From: Anoplopoma fimbria
Taxonomy: Eukaryota > Chordata > Actinopteri > Perciformes > Anoplopomatidae
Assembly: GCF_027596085.1 (NCBI RefSeq)
Contig: NC_072460.1
Location: 5,719,512-5,783,511 of the forward strand
Direction: 5' to 3'
Length of the DNA: 64,000 nt
Numbering within the stretch: the stretch's first letter is position 1; the number at the start of each line of letters is the position of its first letter. Shown in pieces: positions 13,015-26,875 of the stretch. The translations under genes and the position numbers were made by a program. The notes under the pieces were generated by a model. The model saw only the letters and a list, made by a program, of their open reading frames with translations. It was not told the origin of the DNA and searched no databases.

Positions 13015-16000
13015 GCTCGGGGTTAGTTCTAGTTTCTCTGTACTGTTTGAGGTTTGTAGAGAAGATTTTTTTTTTTTGGAAGCGTGACATTTTGAATCAT
13101 GTAACAGCGGAGATGACAAAGGTTGCCCCTTCTATTTTGGAGCAGCACCAATGTGCCCTTTGGCATGGCACTGAATAGCGGACAGCTCTGTGGAAGTGTG
13201 CTGCTGACTTGTGAATGTGATGCAGCATGACGTAGCAACAGAGCCCTTCACAGTAAAAAACCCTTTGGACAAATTAAAGGTTAACAAATGCACACAATAT
13301 GGCCTCCTCCATGAGCCAATTAAGCCACGGTTCAAACAACTGCTGCCACTCACTGCCACTGCTATTAATCTTCCATACGGCTGCTTGGGTTTATCCAACA
13401 CTAAAGTCTAGGGTTTTCAGTGTTTGAGTCCTTGCAATGCTCAATATAAGCTCACAAAAGAGATAAAAGACTCAGGCGTGACGAAGAAATCAAGGCCAAA
13501 ATCAATAAAGAAACCCAGCACACGAGATACAGCAGTTGCTCTCTCAGTGAAAAGTGGATGCTCGTGTCATGCTGGATCACGTCCCGAAGGACTTGTGGAG
13601 GAGCTTATAGAAGTCTTTCATTGCAGGAGGAAGGAAAAAAAGGAAGTGTGTGTGCAGGTCAGTTTCTCTCCACAGCCCTTTGTCAGGTTCTGTATTGAGT
13701 TATCCATCACAATAATATCTCTGGATCTACGTGAGGCCTGAGCCGTTTGATCTTCGCTCCCGTCTTTTACCTTCACGCTTGACCTGTCTCTTTCTTGATC
13801 TAAAAGACTTTTCCCCATGCTTATAACCGAGCTACAAGGGGCGGGATTGAAGGATTTTGGGGCTCTCTCTCTGGTCTTTGAACCGGTCTGCTTGGCTTTC
13901 TGGTTAGTGAGAATAATTAATAATGAGAGTGTTTCATTCAATAATGAATCATGTTAAGACCCGATATTCATCTTTCTTACAACTGCAATAGTAGTTGTAA
14001 TGGGTTTTACTCTGATGTTGGAGCGATTATTGTAAAAGAGAAAAAGGCTGAAATCTAATTTTAGAAAATAACTTGATTTAATTGACTGTATAATCTTATA
14101 AATGCTCATTATGGGCTGCGTAAAATGTGACATCAGTTGACCTACAGCTGTCTGCCTATCTTCTACACAACTGTCCCTTAAACTTTCATTTTTTAACAAA
14201 GATTAAGGCTTTTGACCTATTGTGGTAATATATGATTTAAGGTCCCTACTAACTGGATCTAGATGCTTTTAACACGTCTGCATCTCAAGATTCTTCCACG
14301 TCATATTTACAGAATAAAACATAATCTTCGAGAAGGCGAATGAATGTTTGGGCAGATTTGGGTGCAATAACTTATTAGCTTTGCAAGTATTATGCAAATA
14401 CTTTGTATTTGCAGGTTAATGTTGGTACTGTAGTTATACATGTACTACTGGTACCCGAAATAACAGCCTCACCAACGCAGCATAACAACGATGGCTCTGT
14501 TCTATTCAAGTGTCCCGGTTAGAGTGACAATGAGCCAGCGTGCATAATACCTGAAATCAAAGCAGCTAAATGGAATTCAGCGGGTATTGATTTCATAATT
14601 TACACTTGTGCTTTTCCGACTGTGACAACACTGGTTATTGTGAACCTGGATGTCATTGCACAATCGAGCCTGGTAGGAGAGCGTTGGTGTACAGGCACTA
14701 AATGAACACCTATTCTGTGCCGGCAGCTCACTCTGGTAACATGGAATTATTCTGCCTGCCTTCAGACACAGATGCAACATTATTTAAATTAGATCTCTGA
14801 ATCTGATTTTGTCTTTCTGATTCTGTTGTTATCAACTACCCCGATGCGCAGAGTGCGATATTTCTGGTATTTTGTTGGGGGAAAAACAGGCGACTGAACT
14901 AGTCAATGTCAGACATTGTGTGACGGGTGAACAGAGAACGGGTTTGGGATGCCAAAATTCACCATTGAGCCCTCTGCTAGCATCGTGGGCTAAACTGACT
15001 GAAGTATCAGTGACAGGAGCTGCCCACTCTGCAACCTCAATAATCTAGCAGCTCTCACCCACCCTACTCCCTTTATGACAGCCAGTCCAGGCTTTATTAT
15101 TGGATTTGAGTGCCATATAATCGTCCTTCACTTTGAAATCAGTTCATTTCCTTAATCACATCCCACCTGTGTGAGACAATTCGTCTACTATTCTGAAATA
15201 GTTTAGGTTTATGGGATGTAAAAGGACACCCTTCTCTCACATGTACAAGCATGGTTTTCCCCTAACTCACCCTCTGAGAACATGCCCTGTATTGGACTTG
15301 GTCTGTAAATAACACCAGTGTGGAAAGACCAGTAACCTCCCTGCTCATGCTTTATTGTCCACTTCTCTGTCCTCGCTGATTTGGAGGGAAACTCTGAATC
15401 AGAACAGACCCAGGGTTGTTGCTGTTGACCGTGTGGGAGCAATGTTGCCACATGGTCACCTACCTGCGTTTCTACCAATTATATCATTCAGTTATCTGCA
15501 GATAAAAAGACCCAATTTGTTACATTTCCCATAGCCTTCAGAGGAGAAATGTTTACTGTTCCCCATCTTAGTTCCCGCGGGGGATTGGAAATGTACTGGT
15601 TTTTGCAGGTATTTTTGCATAAATATTTTATCTGGGCCTGATGATGGTGCCAGTTGAAAAGTCAGATGATCATCAAAGTCAGTTGGATTCAAAATCTGGG
15701 CACCATAAATTATTCTACCAAATTTTCATTGACATCCATTCAGTTCTTGATGAAATATTTCAGTCTGGAAATAGAGTGTGGTGAGATGACATCACAGAGC
15801 CGCTCCACTACCAGGGCGAAAAACTTCACAGAAAGGCAAATTCGGTTATCACATTGCTGGTTAAGAAAATGACAAAGTAGGCAAAAAAACCAGGTAGTAT
15901 ATATGGCAATGAAAAAGGGGCGAGTGAAGAGGAATTGTCAATAGTTTTCTGTTGGAATGTGGATATTTTAGATCAATTTGAGGATTGCATATGGTTTACA

Positions 16001-16020
16001 TTTTACTTTGAAAGTGTGTC
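13015..16020. other. No gene seen
   Basis: Several overlapping ORFs of 60-107 codons occur on both strands (for example 13424-13741 and 13618-13941). None shows a domain, conserved motif or splice context. The stretch is treated as non-coding. Confidence 0.45.
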
Positions 16021-16024
16021 GTGC

Positions 16025-16130
16025 AGTGTGGGACTCGCACTGGTCTGGTCTTTGTCTTGATTTGGCCTCAATACACTGGTCTTGGTCACGACTTGGTCTT
16101 GGTTTAGGTGGTCTTGACTACAACACTGCT
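16025..16130 (+). repeat. Degenerate 'tggtctt' interspersed repeat
   Basis: Repeated gtcttggt/ttggtcttg words close with ggtcttgactacaacactgc, a phrase recurrent in fish interspersed repeats. It is a short fragment. Confidence 0.45.
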
Positions 16131-16577
16131 GGAACCGATTTCCAAGAGGCAAAAGGGCATAGACCAAAATGCCTCTGGACACATTTGGAAAGACATACAA
16201 CCAATTAAAGCGATGTAAAATGTGATGTAAAGCTGAGCTACGGAAAAATGTAAACAGACTGCAGCTTGCAGAGATGAACTGTGTTGGTGTAGAATCAGTA
16301 TGTCTGTGAACTACTGTTGCCGTATTTGCCAACAGAATTTGAAGATAAAATGCTTTTTTCCCCCTTAGCTAAAATATTTGAAACAACGGGACGGCCAAGC
16401 GATGGCATCAACATAAGTGATGATAATTTTGATTTAGATTTCTCTTTCTGACTGAGTTATTATTGGTCCGTCAGATCACAACTTGCTGAAAATCTGTCTA
16501 GGCGTGTAAAACATCAGCTCGCAGATTTGTCTGGTTCCTGGGGACAAATAGGGGAAGGCTAAATGGGTAAAACTGCT

Positions 16578-16773
16578 GACTCTGCCAGAGTCGGTTTTCT
16601 CTCAATCAACCTCTACCAACCACTCAAACATGCTCAGTCTGCCGAAACAGCTACCAATTGAGGTCAATAACAGCCGACTCTGCCAGAGTCGGTTTTCTCT
16701 CAATCAACCTCTACCAACCACTCAAACATGCTCAGTCTGCCGAAACAGCTACCAATTGAGGTCAATAACAGCC
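16578..16773 (+). repeat. Perfect 98-bp tandem duplication
   Basis: 16578-16675 and 16676-16773 are identical base for base. The unit begins gactctgccagagtcggt, itself containing the short palindrome actctgccagagt, and ends aataacagcc. Confidence 0.95.
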
Positions 16774-16869
16774 GATAGTGCTAGACACACAGGAACAACT
16801 ATGGCTGATTATTGGCCTGATGGCTCCTGGTATGATACCGTTGGCTTGGTGTGTCAGGGCCCTTAATCT

Positions 16870-18110
16870 GGTTGATTTGGAATATTCCATGTAATAAATT
16901 ATAATTTAAACACAGAAGCTGTTCAACCAGATATCTGACACCTGATTAAGTTCAATAAGAAAAATGAAAAACAGTTTTGCAGGGCAGACATCTAGTCCTG
17001 CTGAGTCCAGCGAAGACTTTTCTGACAACACTTTTCTGACAAATGACTCAGACCTCCCCCGAGCAAACAGAGCTGGCAGCCAATGAATTCATAACAGCGT
17101 GTCGTCCTCCACTAATGGCCTATTGTCAAGAAGCACATCACCATAATGGAGAATAATTTGTTCTCTCCCAAATTGCTACCTGTTATAGTGTCTTGCTGTA
17201 GTGTGTTATATGAGGCAGTTGTCTGTTTTCGATTTTGTGCTTGTGCCTGTGTGTGTACTTGTGTACTCTAATTTAATTATCAGAATTAAACATAATGTGT
17301 GCCCTGTAATAGGACTTCTTTGAGAGGAGCGAAAGGAGCGGCTCTGTAACATCAAACTGGGACATCATCGTGGGCTGAAGACAGCAGCTGCCTTGTCCGC
17401 AACCTGCTCTGCTGTTGGGGGAGAACAAGAGTTACATGTATAACTAGAACGTTTCGCAAGAAATGTTGACTGTGTGGCTGCTACTGCCCGAAGACGATGG
17501 ATAACAGTTAAGACAGCTGTATCATTGAGGTTGATTTAGGGTTAGTTTGGGGTTCATTTGAGGTTAATGTGAAAAAAAACGTGAGTCCAATCGCCAAAAT
17601 GTTATTATCAACAGAGAGAAAAGACTCTGCCTAACGCGTTGATGTAACAGTGACCATGAGGAGCTATCGCTTCTCTCATCTCTGTATTTGAGATTCATTG
17701 GTTGGAGTTCATTTTGCTTTCAGGCTCAAAGAGTCAAATGTGTAAGTCTGTTGGATTCCATATACACATGTCTACCACGAGCACAACATCTCCTACGTCT
17801 GGAGGAGAAAATGGTGGAATTGTGGAAATAATTACAGAATATTTTTCAAACTGTTCATCACTCTGGCGATGAAATCCCCCACTCTAGGTTTGAACATTCT
17901 ATTATAACAGTACACATTATAAAATCTGAAATGGTCCCAAAATGTTCCTAGAACTTAAACAGTGACTGCCCATTTGGCCCATTAAAGTCCAGAGTAGTAT
18001 CAAAGTTGAGTGTTTTTATAGCTATCTTCACGCCAAAAACGCTTTCATGTTTATGAGGAAATTTCTCGCAGTTTTTCACGTTTTCTATGGAAACCACTAG
18101 GAGAATCTCA
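16870..18110. other. No gene seen
   Basis: This is non-coding sequence with no recognised repeat. Confidence 0.45.
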
Positions 18111-19035
18111 GAGAAAAGTCATAGCACACGATTCCCGATCAGGCCGCACGTTTTGATGACGTGCCCCTGAACCATCCTGGTACCAACGCTAAACATCTGG
18201 CTCACTGATCTGCCAGAAAAAAGCTCTTGGAGAGCAGCTGCAGCAGGAGCTTCATACTGCCCCCGACGTGTTAAAGCTAAAGCTATCTGAACAGCTGGCT
18301 TAATTGTGGCATGGCCAGCCTCTGATCCATGTAAAGACCCACCATCAGATGCCTGGGAGGCTGTCTCTATCATCGTCCTGCCCCTCATCTGTTAACAAAC
18401 TGCAGAAGGCAGCAGTTGTTAATATGTCATCCTCTTGACAAGACGAGTCCCTTGTGGCAGAGTCACCACGGGGAGCTGACCCCCTATCATCAGGCTGATC
18501 ATGGCCATCCTCTGTGCGGAGGGGGGCCAATCAGGAGTTAACATGTGCGAGTTCAACGTGTCATGAAGTAGGTCATTCTTACTGTCACTGACTAGATGAT
18601 TAACAAAAACAGTACACAGCCAATACTAAGCTGTTACTTTTAAGAAACTGTGTTCAAACTCAACAAAAAATGTCTCAAATATCTACAACGCTAGACGGCC
18701 GTCACAAGGTTACCCCACGTAACCTACCAACTAACGATGTACACGCCGCTGTTGTTGTGTCCCTTGGAGAGTAGAGAGCATACAGCACAACATTACAAAA
18801 CACACCCGTTTAAGTTTAGCAATGAACTCGGCGAGCCGCAGTCCGTCTGAAAGAAAACAGATGACTAAGCTTGAAAACGAAGCAGCTTGCTGCAGCCTCT
18901 GGTGGGCGAAAAAACGAAGCACCAACCCTCAGGTTACCAAGAATCGAGCCAAATTGACCCTCTCTCTGTTTCATCGATTGTGAGAAGATCAAAGAACAGA
19001 TTGCGTGATGACATGATGGCATTGTAATGGGGCGT
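18111..19035 (-). other. GC-richer block with adjoining minus-strand ORFs
   Basis: Minus-strand ORFs at 18345-18530 (61 codons, rich in D/E/R and starting MAPLRTEDGHDQPDD) and 18119-18388 (89 codons) overlap in different frames; further ORFs lie at 18731-19022. The base composition differs from its neighbours. This could be a decayed coding fragment such as part of a transposon, but I recognise no domain and it may be chance. Confidence 0.25.
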
Positions 19036-19746
19036 GTGCCCTACAACATTGCATGGTCACAAGTGAAGTTGTTGGTAAAATGACTCGACCTGCGCATACT
19101 TGAGATGGAGATATCTGGTGCTAAAGCAGTGCCATCCGGCAGTCAGGAAGAATGAAAAAGAACTTCACTTTCTGTTAGCTCCACTCTATACAGGAGTAAT
19201 CTGATATATACCAAGGTGGCTGTCAAACCATTTATCATTTTAATAAGGCGGAGGTGGTTCTGGGGCCCTGAGTTGCTTTTCTCTCTTCGCTGCCATCTCC
19301 AGGGTGATTCTAAGACAGTTCAACGCTCCAGTTTCTGGGCACTATGAAAGATTACTAGTGCTGCTAAAAAAACCTCATCTCACTCAACCATTTTCTTCGC
19401 ATTTTATTAATATCACATTTTAAGAAAACATCTGTTTTTCATGTTTTACATTAATACAGACTGCTGTGTACACACTGCGGCAAAACATTTTATCGTTAGG
19501 TTGAGAAGTCGCGAGCGGCGGGACGAGTGCATATTCAGTCAGAGTTTGAGGTGCGTTCAGGGCTGTACAAGACGACTGGTAAAGGTGCAACATTCATTAA
19601 ACTATTAAATGGCATGCTGTCGAGCCTGCAGTGGGAGATAAATATATACATAATACATAATAAATGTACAGCTAGGCAACATGGGGTCATCCAGAAATAT
19701 CCTTTAACTTAAAAGTAATGATTTACTTACAAAAAAAGATAACACA

Positions 19747-20012
19747 GTGGGCTGCAACGTAAGATCACTTTCACTGATCACTCTGTCTATCAAGTATGTC
19801 ATTTAATTTTAATATTGCTGCATATCTGATCAACAGGGGAAATCTCCTAAAAGAGCAGAGAAAATCTGCAAATTACTCCATTTGAGAATGTTTAATGAGC
19901 AAATGTTGAATTGTAGTTTTAAAGAAAAAACTTTGATTTCTTTTTTTGATTCATCGATTATCGCTACAATAGCTACATTTAACTAATCAGTTAATCATTT
20001 TGGCTCTAATGC
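19747..20012. mobile_element. hAT-like repeat fragment
   Basis: The left edge gtgggctgcaacg and the right edge ttttggctctaatg enclose gattcatcgattatcgct and actaatcagttaatc. This arrangement is that of the abundant fish repeat with 'gggctgcaac' ends and ATCGATTA-rich interior. It is degenerate and non-coding. Confidence 0.55.
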
Positions 20013-21285
20013 CATTTTAATATGAGAAGTTCATGGGGATGTTGTATTCACTCCTCTTAAATATTCTATATTCTATATTAGTCTTAATACTGTGTCAAAT
20101 GAATTAATTAATTTGAGCATATAATCTAATGTTAATTCCTTAAGCGAACAAGTTTTAGTTTGGTTGAAAGTCTAAATACATTTTGCACTCATTCCTATTG
20201 AAACACAAAAGATAAACTTCTGAAATATCTCTTCAACCAATGCGTTTATGATTTAATTATTTACTAGAGCACTAAGTCCTTTACAAGAGCACACTGTTCT
20301 TCAAAGATTTAGCCTATTCATTTTGTTATCAAAGTGCACCAGATTGCTGCATTTAACTTTTAAGTGTACCAAATTTTTCTAACTAAATATATGATGTTAG
20401 TAATAGCGATCTCAATGTTGACCAAAATAATGGTGATTATGATTTGGTATTATTCATGTCATCTCATCAGTTTATTTCTCATTTTTTCTTTTTTTTTTTT
20501 ATCAGCTCTTTGTCCACGATAGAACAAAGGCCGACAGGGCGGGAATGAAATCATTCAACTGTTACTTTAACTTCCTTACCAATTAGGGGTTCTCTCTTCC
20601 TGATAATCCAGACACGTAATTACCCATTGATGAAATAAGATTTCATAATATAGGGTCCTTTTTGCCCTGGGAATATGCACAAACATTATTGATTTGTAAG
20701 AGTGGCATTTAACAATGTAACAGACGCTTTGGGGGGAGACACATTAGAGAAAAACATTGTGTGGAACCTGCACTTTACAAATGTAACTTTATGAATTATG
20801 GGTTTATTTCGCCAAATTGTTGGAACATTTGGAAGAAGACGGTGTTGGTGAGTTTAATTTTGCTTATGTCCATTTTGAATGAAGTGTATGTTATGTGGCT
20901 GAGCTTCTTCAACACATCTCCCAGCCGGAACTTCAGAGGCGTCGAGCCGCAGAAACTCACAAAAATATAAAAATAAATATATATATGACTTTAAAGACAA
21001 GATGATAGTTGCATACACTATTCAACTTTTCTTTAAATAATTAAATGACTTTTTGAAAGTTCCCAAAACCACGGCCCATCCCTTCTTGTTATTACTTTAA
21101 GTTTGATGTTCAGTTCCAGATTTGTCAGATTTATGTAGGCTATTCATGTTGGTATTTATTACTTTGAGTGATGCTGATCTGTTTATTTAAGCATTATTAC
21201 TTTTACTAAGATGTTCAACAGTTATCAAGTTTGTACACTCTGTATCAGAGTAAAAGATATATCATTTTCTCATTCACACTGATTG
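20013..21285. other. No gene seen; AT-rich
   Basis: This is strongly AT-rich sequence. A 69-codon ORF at 20761-20970 has no recognisable features. Confidence 0.45.
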
Positions 21286-21289
21286 TTTT

Positions 21290-21400
21290 TTTTTTCTGCT
21301 TGGAATTATTGGCTGATTAATTGGCTTCCCCTTCTCCAACCTATCGTTATCATATCGGCCCTTAAAAATCCACTATCGGTCGACCTATATTTTAAACCCC
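21290..21400. repeat. hAT-type terminal fragment
   Basis: The stretch ggctgattaattggcttccc, then atatcggcccttaaaaatcc and actatcggtcgacctat, resembles one end of a fish hAT element. The matching other end was not found nearby. Confidence 0.4.
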
Positions 21401-21404
21401 TGTG

Positions 21405-24176
21405 TATTCCTGAGGCCTCTGTTGTCATCTAACACAGACCAAAGGCTAATTCTTCCTTTATTTACCGATTCCAAAGAGGGATGTCATTTGCCAGCTTCCT
21501 ATTCATTTCTCTTGTTATATATGCATTGTGGTTAGCAGTGTGCTTGCTGGGTTTTCGAGAACGAAGCACTTCACATTGACTTTCTGTACATTTGCATAAA
21601 ATAAGGGTCCAGTCTAATTAATGCAAATCGGGCAGGATATAAAAATGACATATGACGTGAAACTCAGACCTCTTATTCAAAAGCTATAGTTACCATACAG
21701 ATTTGGCAATATACAAGTCCACATCTGTCTTTCTTTTTCAGAGTCAGGAAATGCTGAATGACTTTCCTTTCTACCTTTAAAGAGCTGCTCAATCCCATGT
21801 TTTTTTTTTAGCTCCTACTTTAAAGGATCATTTCCTTTCTATGGAACCGCCACTGTGGGATAACGTGTATTCCTGGGGTGTGTCTCTGTGTATTGTGGGG
21901 GGGTTGTGTAGGAGCTCCTGTGGTTTGTAAGAATCCTAGCCATCTGTCTGGTTACGCTCCGCTGTACCGGCAGAGCTGTGTTACCTCGGTGAAATCCTCA
22001 GCGGTGTATTAGCTAACGATCCCATCAAAACGTGCATTGCCACCGAGCTTACCCGAGATTACAAACCGCAGAGCACACCAGAGGAGCGCAATACACCGTC
22101 ACACACGGTGAAATAACACACCAAGGAGAATGGTGTTGACAACCTACAAGCATACCCCCCCCCCACCCCCACCCCCATAGACAACATTGAGTGGGCTTCT
22201 ATATTCCCCAAGAGATCGGCAAGGTTTTTCGATAGATGTTTTGGGTGATAGCATCGGGAATTTGGTTTGATTTATGTGACTGATGCATTCTGCAATTTCT
22301 TCCTGTCAGGGTTGTAGAGGGACCGAGCAGGCATCCATTGGTCAAGAAGGCAAGGACAGTCTGTTTCTGGGCCAACAATATCACATCAATGAGCCATTTG
22401 AAGGCTCCAATTTGTCTGATCTGCCCTCTCCATAGGCTGTTTCCCTTATATCTTTGAGCCATTGCGCTAACTACTGTGCTAAACTGTGCCGCCTCCATCC
22501 ATTTATCTCATCTTTTACTGCACACTTTTCTTTAAAGAGAAAGAAATCTCTTAAAGCTGACTTTCTCAGATTGCTGAACATGGGGCCTGGCAACGCTTTA
22601 GAAGGAAACAAACCACGAGTGATTACAGTAGATTAAGGAAATCTTCAATTCCTCAGAGGGGACATGAAGGGGACGTGAGGAGGCAGCGATCCAATTCCAA
22701 GACTGGCAGAAACAAAAGTTAGAGCGAGAAACTACAGCCCTATCGCGAGGTAATTAGTGTGTGACACCCCTCTGTGTCGTAGATGAAAAAACAGAATACA
22801 ACTTGGCAGCTGAATGTGAGTCAGACCACTGAGGTTCTCAGGCCGTCGTCCCTGAAGAAATATCAGTAACAACAACCAAACTGTCAATTAGTGAACTGTG
22901 TTTGGGGGATTTTGAGCTATTTTTTGAAACACAGTGACGTTCATCCCCATAGTAACCAATTGCAGGGCTGGTTGGTGAACTGCTGCAGTTGCCAAGCGAA
23001 ATCCTAACCCAGAGGTCATGGTCTAATATTAGTCCCGTCCAAATCAGCATTGGCTGTGATGTGGGATAGAAGTTTTGACACCATTTTGGGTGCCAATTCA
23101 GGAGGCTCATCTTGAAAACCCACTCGCTCTAGAGCAAGAGCTCTTTGTGAGTGTAAACATAGAAAGCCTCATTAAATATAGCAATGTTAAATATAAATAA
23201 CATTTGGAATTCATTTAGGTTTTTTTTTAAATAAGCGTATGATAAACAGAGCCTTGACATCCTACCCGGGGATAATGTCTGTAAATTCAATTAAAACACA
23301 GATCCCGTGTGAGTGCGCTGCACTAAACACAGAGGTGTGGGGGTGTAATTTTGAAATCACATGAGGTCCCCTGGTAATACTAGTCCCGTAGGAATAATGC
23401 TAAAACCACCACACACAGAACTCCATTTACCTCCATTGCATTGTGGTTTAACAGGAACCTCAGAAACTGATACCTTAAAATCTGAGCAAAGCATTTTTGA
23501 GTTTAGGTGAACTGATCCGTTAAAATGAACAGATTGTATCCTACACACTCGTCTTAGTGAGTTTGTACTTTGTTAATGTTTCTGATATGCCAAAGAAAGA
23601 AAACAAATCTTCTCAGTAGTCCTCAGCGAGACATTAACGCGCACAGGCGGCGTTTGTTTTGCAGTCAGAGGAGACGTGCCGCCTGCCGCCTGTTTGTGCC
23701 AGTGTTGACGCTCGCAGAGTGACGGGTAAAGTTGTGGTGTTGTCACTGCCTTTGAACCTTGCGAGGCAAAAGCCTGCCACCACGGCTCGCTTTGTCGCAG
23801 CCCTGTCATCAGCCAGCTCAGCTCAGGCAACATGACAACAAAACCCCATCGCTGCTGGCACATCTGCAGAACGGGACAGATCAGAGAAATCAGAGGCTGT
23901 GTCATTATGCGTATGTCATCAAGAGCAAGACGGGGAAAGAGGAAGATGAATGCAGCCGCTGACTGATGGAGAGCGTCCGGGAAAAAGAGCATGTGTCACT
24001 GGCGTGTCGTGTGCTGCAAGTCGACAAAGCTGTCACTTTTGATTTATGGCCGCCACAAAGAAGGACTAGCCTGCACCAACATCACAACTGGCTTTTCTCT
24101 TCATCTCATCATCATCATCATCATCTCACATACACACACTGTCTCACAAACATGTACGCAGTTGTCTCTCGCTCAT

Positions 24177-24178
<2 letters not shown>
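21405..24178. other. No gene seen; C-rich patch at 22156-22178
   Basis: The longest ORF (23573-23992 on the minus strand, 139 codons) overlaps another on the + strand and has no domain or splice context. A (C)n/(CCCCCA) patch lies at 22156-22178. A short TCA/CAT tract lies at 24102-24126. Confidence 0.45.

Positions 24179-24246
<68 letters not shown>
24179..24246 (+). repeat. (AC)34 microsatellite
   Basis: This is a perfect 68-nt run. It produces spurious TH/HT repeat ORFs in two frames. Confidence 0.98.
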
Positions 24247-24249
<3 letters not shown>

Positions 24250-24648
24250 TGAGCACGGTGAGGTTTACTCAGAAGTGTGAGGGCAGTGTTTGCATTGATC
24301 ACATAGTTACTTCACCACCATCAAGGCCAAACCTGAAATGTTCTAGCACACTAATTATTACTGGGTACAAACAAGGCTTTTAGCATTGGTTTAGAAAAAC
24401 ACTCAAATAATTGTCACAATTGTAAACTGCCATTCTCTCCGGTGTAGCCTGACAAAAAAAAAAAAAAAAAAGCTGTCCTCATTCTGTTGCTGAATACACA
24501 GACTCCGTGCTCGGCTTTGTACAAGGCTCCCAAATTAAAACAGCGGTTAACAAACAGGCACGCTCATTACAGTTGCTCCCAATCATTGCAACAGTGGCTT
24601 TACAGGAAATGTGATTAGTGCGGTGTGCAGAAGGAAGCAGCGACCGCA

Positions 24649-24786
24649 GACTGCGGAGAGGTAGAGAGAGACTGCGGAGAGGTAGAGAGAGACTGCGGAG
24701 AGGTAGAGAGAGACTGCGGAGAGGTAGAGAGAGACTGTGAAGAGGTAGAGAGAGACTGAAGAGGTAGAGAGAGACTGTGGAGAGAG
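24649..24786 (+). repeat. 21-bp purine-rich minisatellite
   Basis: There are six to seven units of actgcggagaggtagagaga(g), with starts at 24650, 24671, 24692, 24713, 24734, 24755 and a shortened step to 24774. Later units decay (ctgtgaag, ctgaag). The minus-strand ORF with an SLSTSPQ period is an artefact. Confidence 0.93.
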
Positions 24787-24789
24787 ATC

Positions 24790-26870
24790 AGCTGCTCTGG
24801 AGGATTAGCATCCAAATGGAAAGGTGCTTTCTGGTGTTAATGACAGAGAGAAGTTTCTCTTGTGAAACAGCAGGATCGTGCATTTCAATCAGACTTATAA
24901 CAGGATGTGTACGATGTGTAAGAGCAGCACACACACGGAAATACAGGGAGCATGTTTATGTATACAAGAGAGAAACTAAAAATCAGTGACGTTGGGCCTC
25001 ATGCAAGAACATTTTTTTTTTTACTTTATCCGAAACCAAATTTAGCAAACTTGTTGTAAATTGATTGTTGTAACTTGATGAAAGCCATCTGTTCACTAGC
25101 AGCTGCACGCTTATGAGATTTAACAATTGATCATAATCCAAAAATTAAGCTTTCCGTTTTGCTTCAGTTGTGTTCGAGGTCTATTGAAAAAAATGTAACT
25201 CAAGAGTAAAACAAAAACAAAACACTTCAGCCTTAAGTACTGTTGTTTTACATAAAAAAAAACAAAAAACATTTAGTAATGTCAGGAATCATAAAGGCGA
25301 CCTGAAGAATTGACAAATTAAAGCTGCAGCTGTGATGTAATCGCATAAGAGATGTTATACTTTTGGGTGTTATAACAGTCAGCGAACTGCATAGACTAAG
25401 TTGAAACAGTTTAAATATGAAAATGTTTCAAAAACTTTAAGAACTGATTAAGCTGTCATGCAAAACCCCTCATTCCAATAAAGCAATAAAAAAAGTAATC
25501 TCAGAAAAATTGACCAGCCACGATGCACATCACGTTGATATGGGGAACGGAATGTTCCTTTTATAATAAGTTGTGTTTTTCATTTTTATTTGAGCAGATT
25601 TTAAAACCAATATCCTGCAGGTTAAAGGTCCGGTCACAGTGAAGTTCATCCACGTGACCTTGGGAAATAAGTAGCGCTATAAATGCTTTGTAACTGGCAG
25701 AGCTAGCTGGTGAACCGCTGTAGCTTGCGAGCTAACGGCCGATGGAAGAGTGGTGGCACTAGTCAGAATGAAAGAACTCTCCAAGTTTCTTTTGCTTTAC
25801 CCTGTACGATGCTGTTCACTCCTCCCTGACATTTTGTTTTCAGTATCATACATCATTTCATTCAATAAAGAGGCCCAATAAACCCTGAATAGCTTCCTCC
25901 ATTTTGGACTTTCCAACTGTCCTTCGACTCGCAATACAGCATTCCTGCTGATAGTTTAGCTGTTGCAATAAATCACTTGTACGTGATATTAAAAAAATAA
26001 TTTGTTCTTACGAATTTTTTTTTGCACGAGGCACGTCGTAGTTAAACCTTAATTTGTACTGTTATTTAACCAGGGAGGTTATTTAGCCAACTGAACTGCA
26101 AGATCCCACAGGTATCCTGCACTGTTGCCGATCAATCAGGTGCTCTGGACCCTGTAGGAGGGGACATTAGGGGTATCTCTTGAAGGAGGGGAAGAGCTTT
26201 TTCTGTCTACCTTTATTAACCTTCACAGTCTCAACAACAAGTGAGGTGTAAGCGCCTTGCTCATGGCTGCAACAAGTCAAAAGCATGAGGGACTACAACA
26301 GATTCACCAACCTTGTCTCACGTTTTCCACTCAGCTCCTACTTAGCACAACGCTAACTGAATGTGCAGAGCAGTATGTGCAGAGCAGTGAACGTCACAGC
26401 ACAGTGGGGAGTATCAGGACGCAGATCAGGGAACTGAATGTTCTGGGTGCGTTTATCTGCAGAGAGGCGAGGCTGCTGCCAGATCATCAACGTCAACCAA
26501 TATATCCTTGACTTGTGAGCTGATAGATGCTTCATTGTGAACGTAAAGAGGGTTTGGGATCACGAGAATAAATCTTTTCTTGTTTGCTGACAGTGTACCT
26601 TCAGTCTTCAAAGACAAAGTTTTCACATAGCGCTGCAGTTTTACTTTGGAAACACCTTATATAGGTAGTGGCGGTTTGAGTCTTTAACATTCATAGTGAT
26701 TCATACTCACTATGAATAGTCTGTTTTTTTTTGGTTTTTTTTACTTTTTTTTTTATCCAGGATTCTATTCCCTTTCTTTCTGTGTCTGCAAAAAAGTTCA
26801 AGAAGCATAGATCTTATGCTGTTCACCCTGTGAATTTCTTATCTTTATCTTTTGTTTTAGTGCTTCAATT
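24790..26870. other. No gene seen; possible old repeat near 26040-26280
   Basis: The sequence is AT-rich. The piece tatttaaccagggaggttat at about 26063 and the word gcgccttgctca near 26252 resemble edges of degenerate fish repeats, but I cannot delimit an element. Confidence 0.4.
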
Positions 26871-26875
26871 ATTTA

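Noticed and set aside
23573..23992. 139-codon minus-strand ORF
   Set aside because: It has no conserved motif, overlaps an ORF on the other strand and has no splice or promoter context; its length is compatible with chance.
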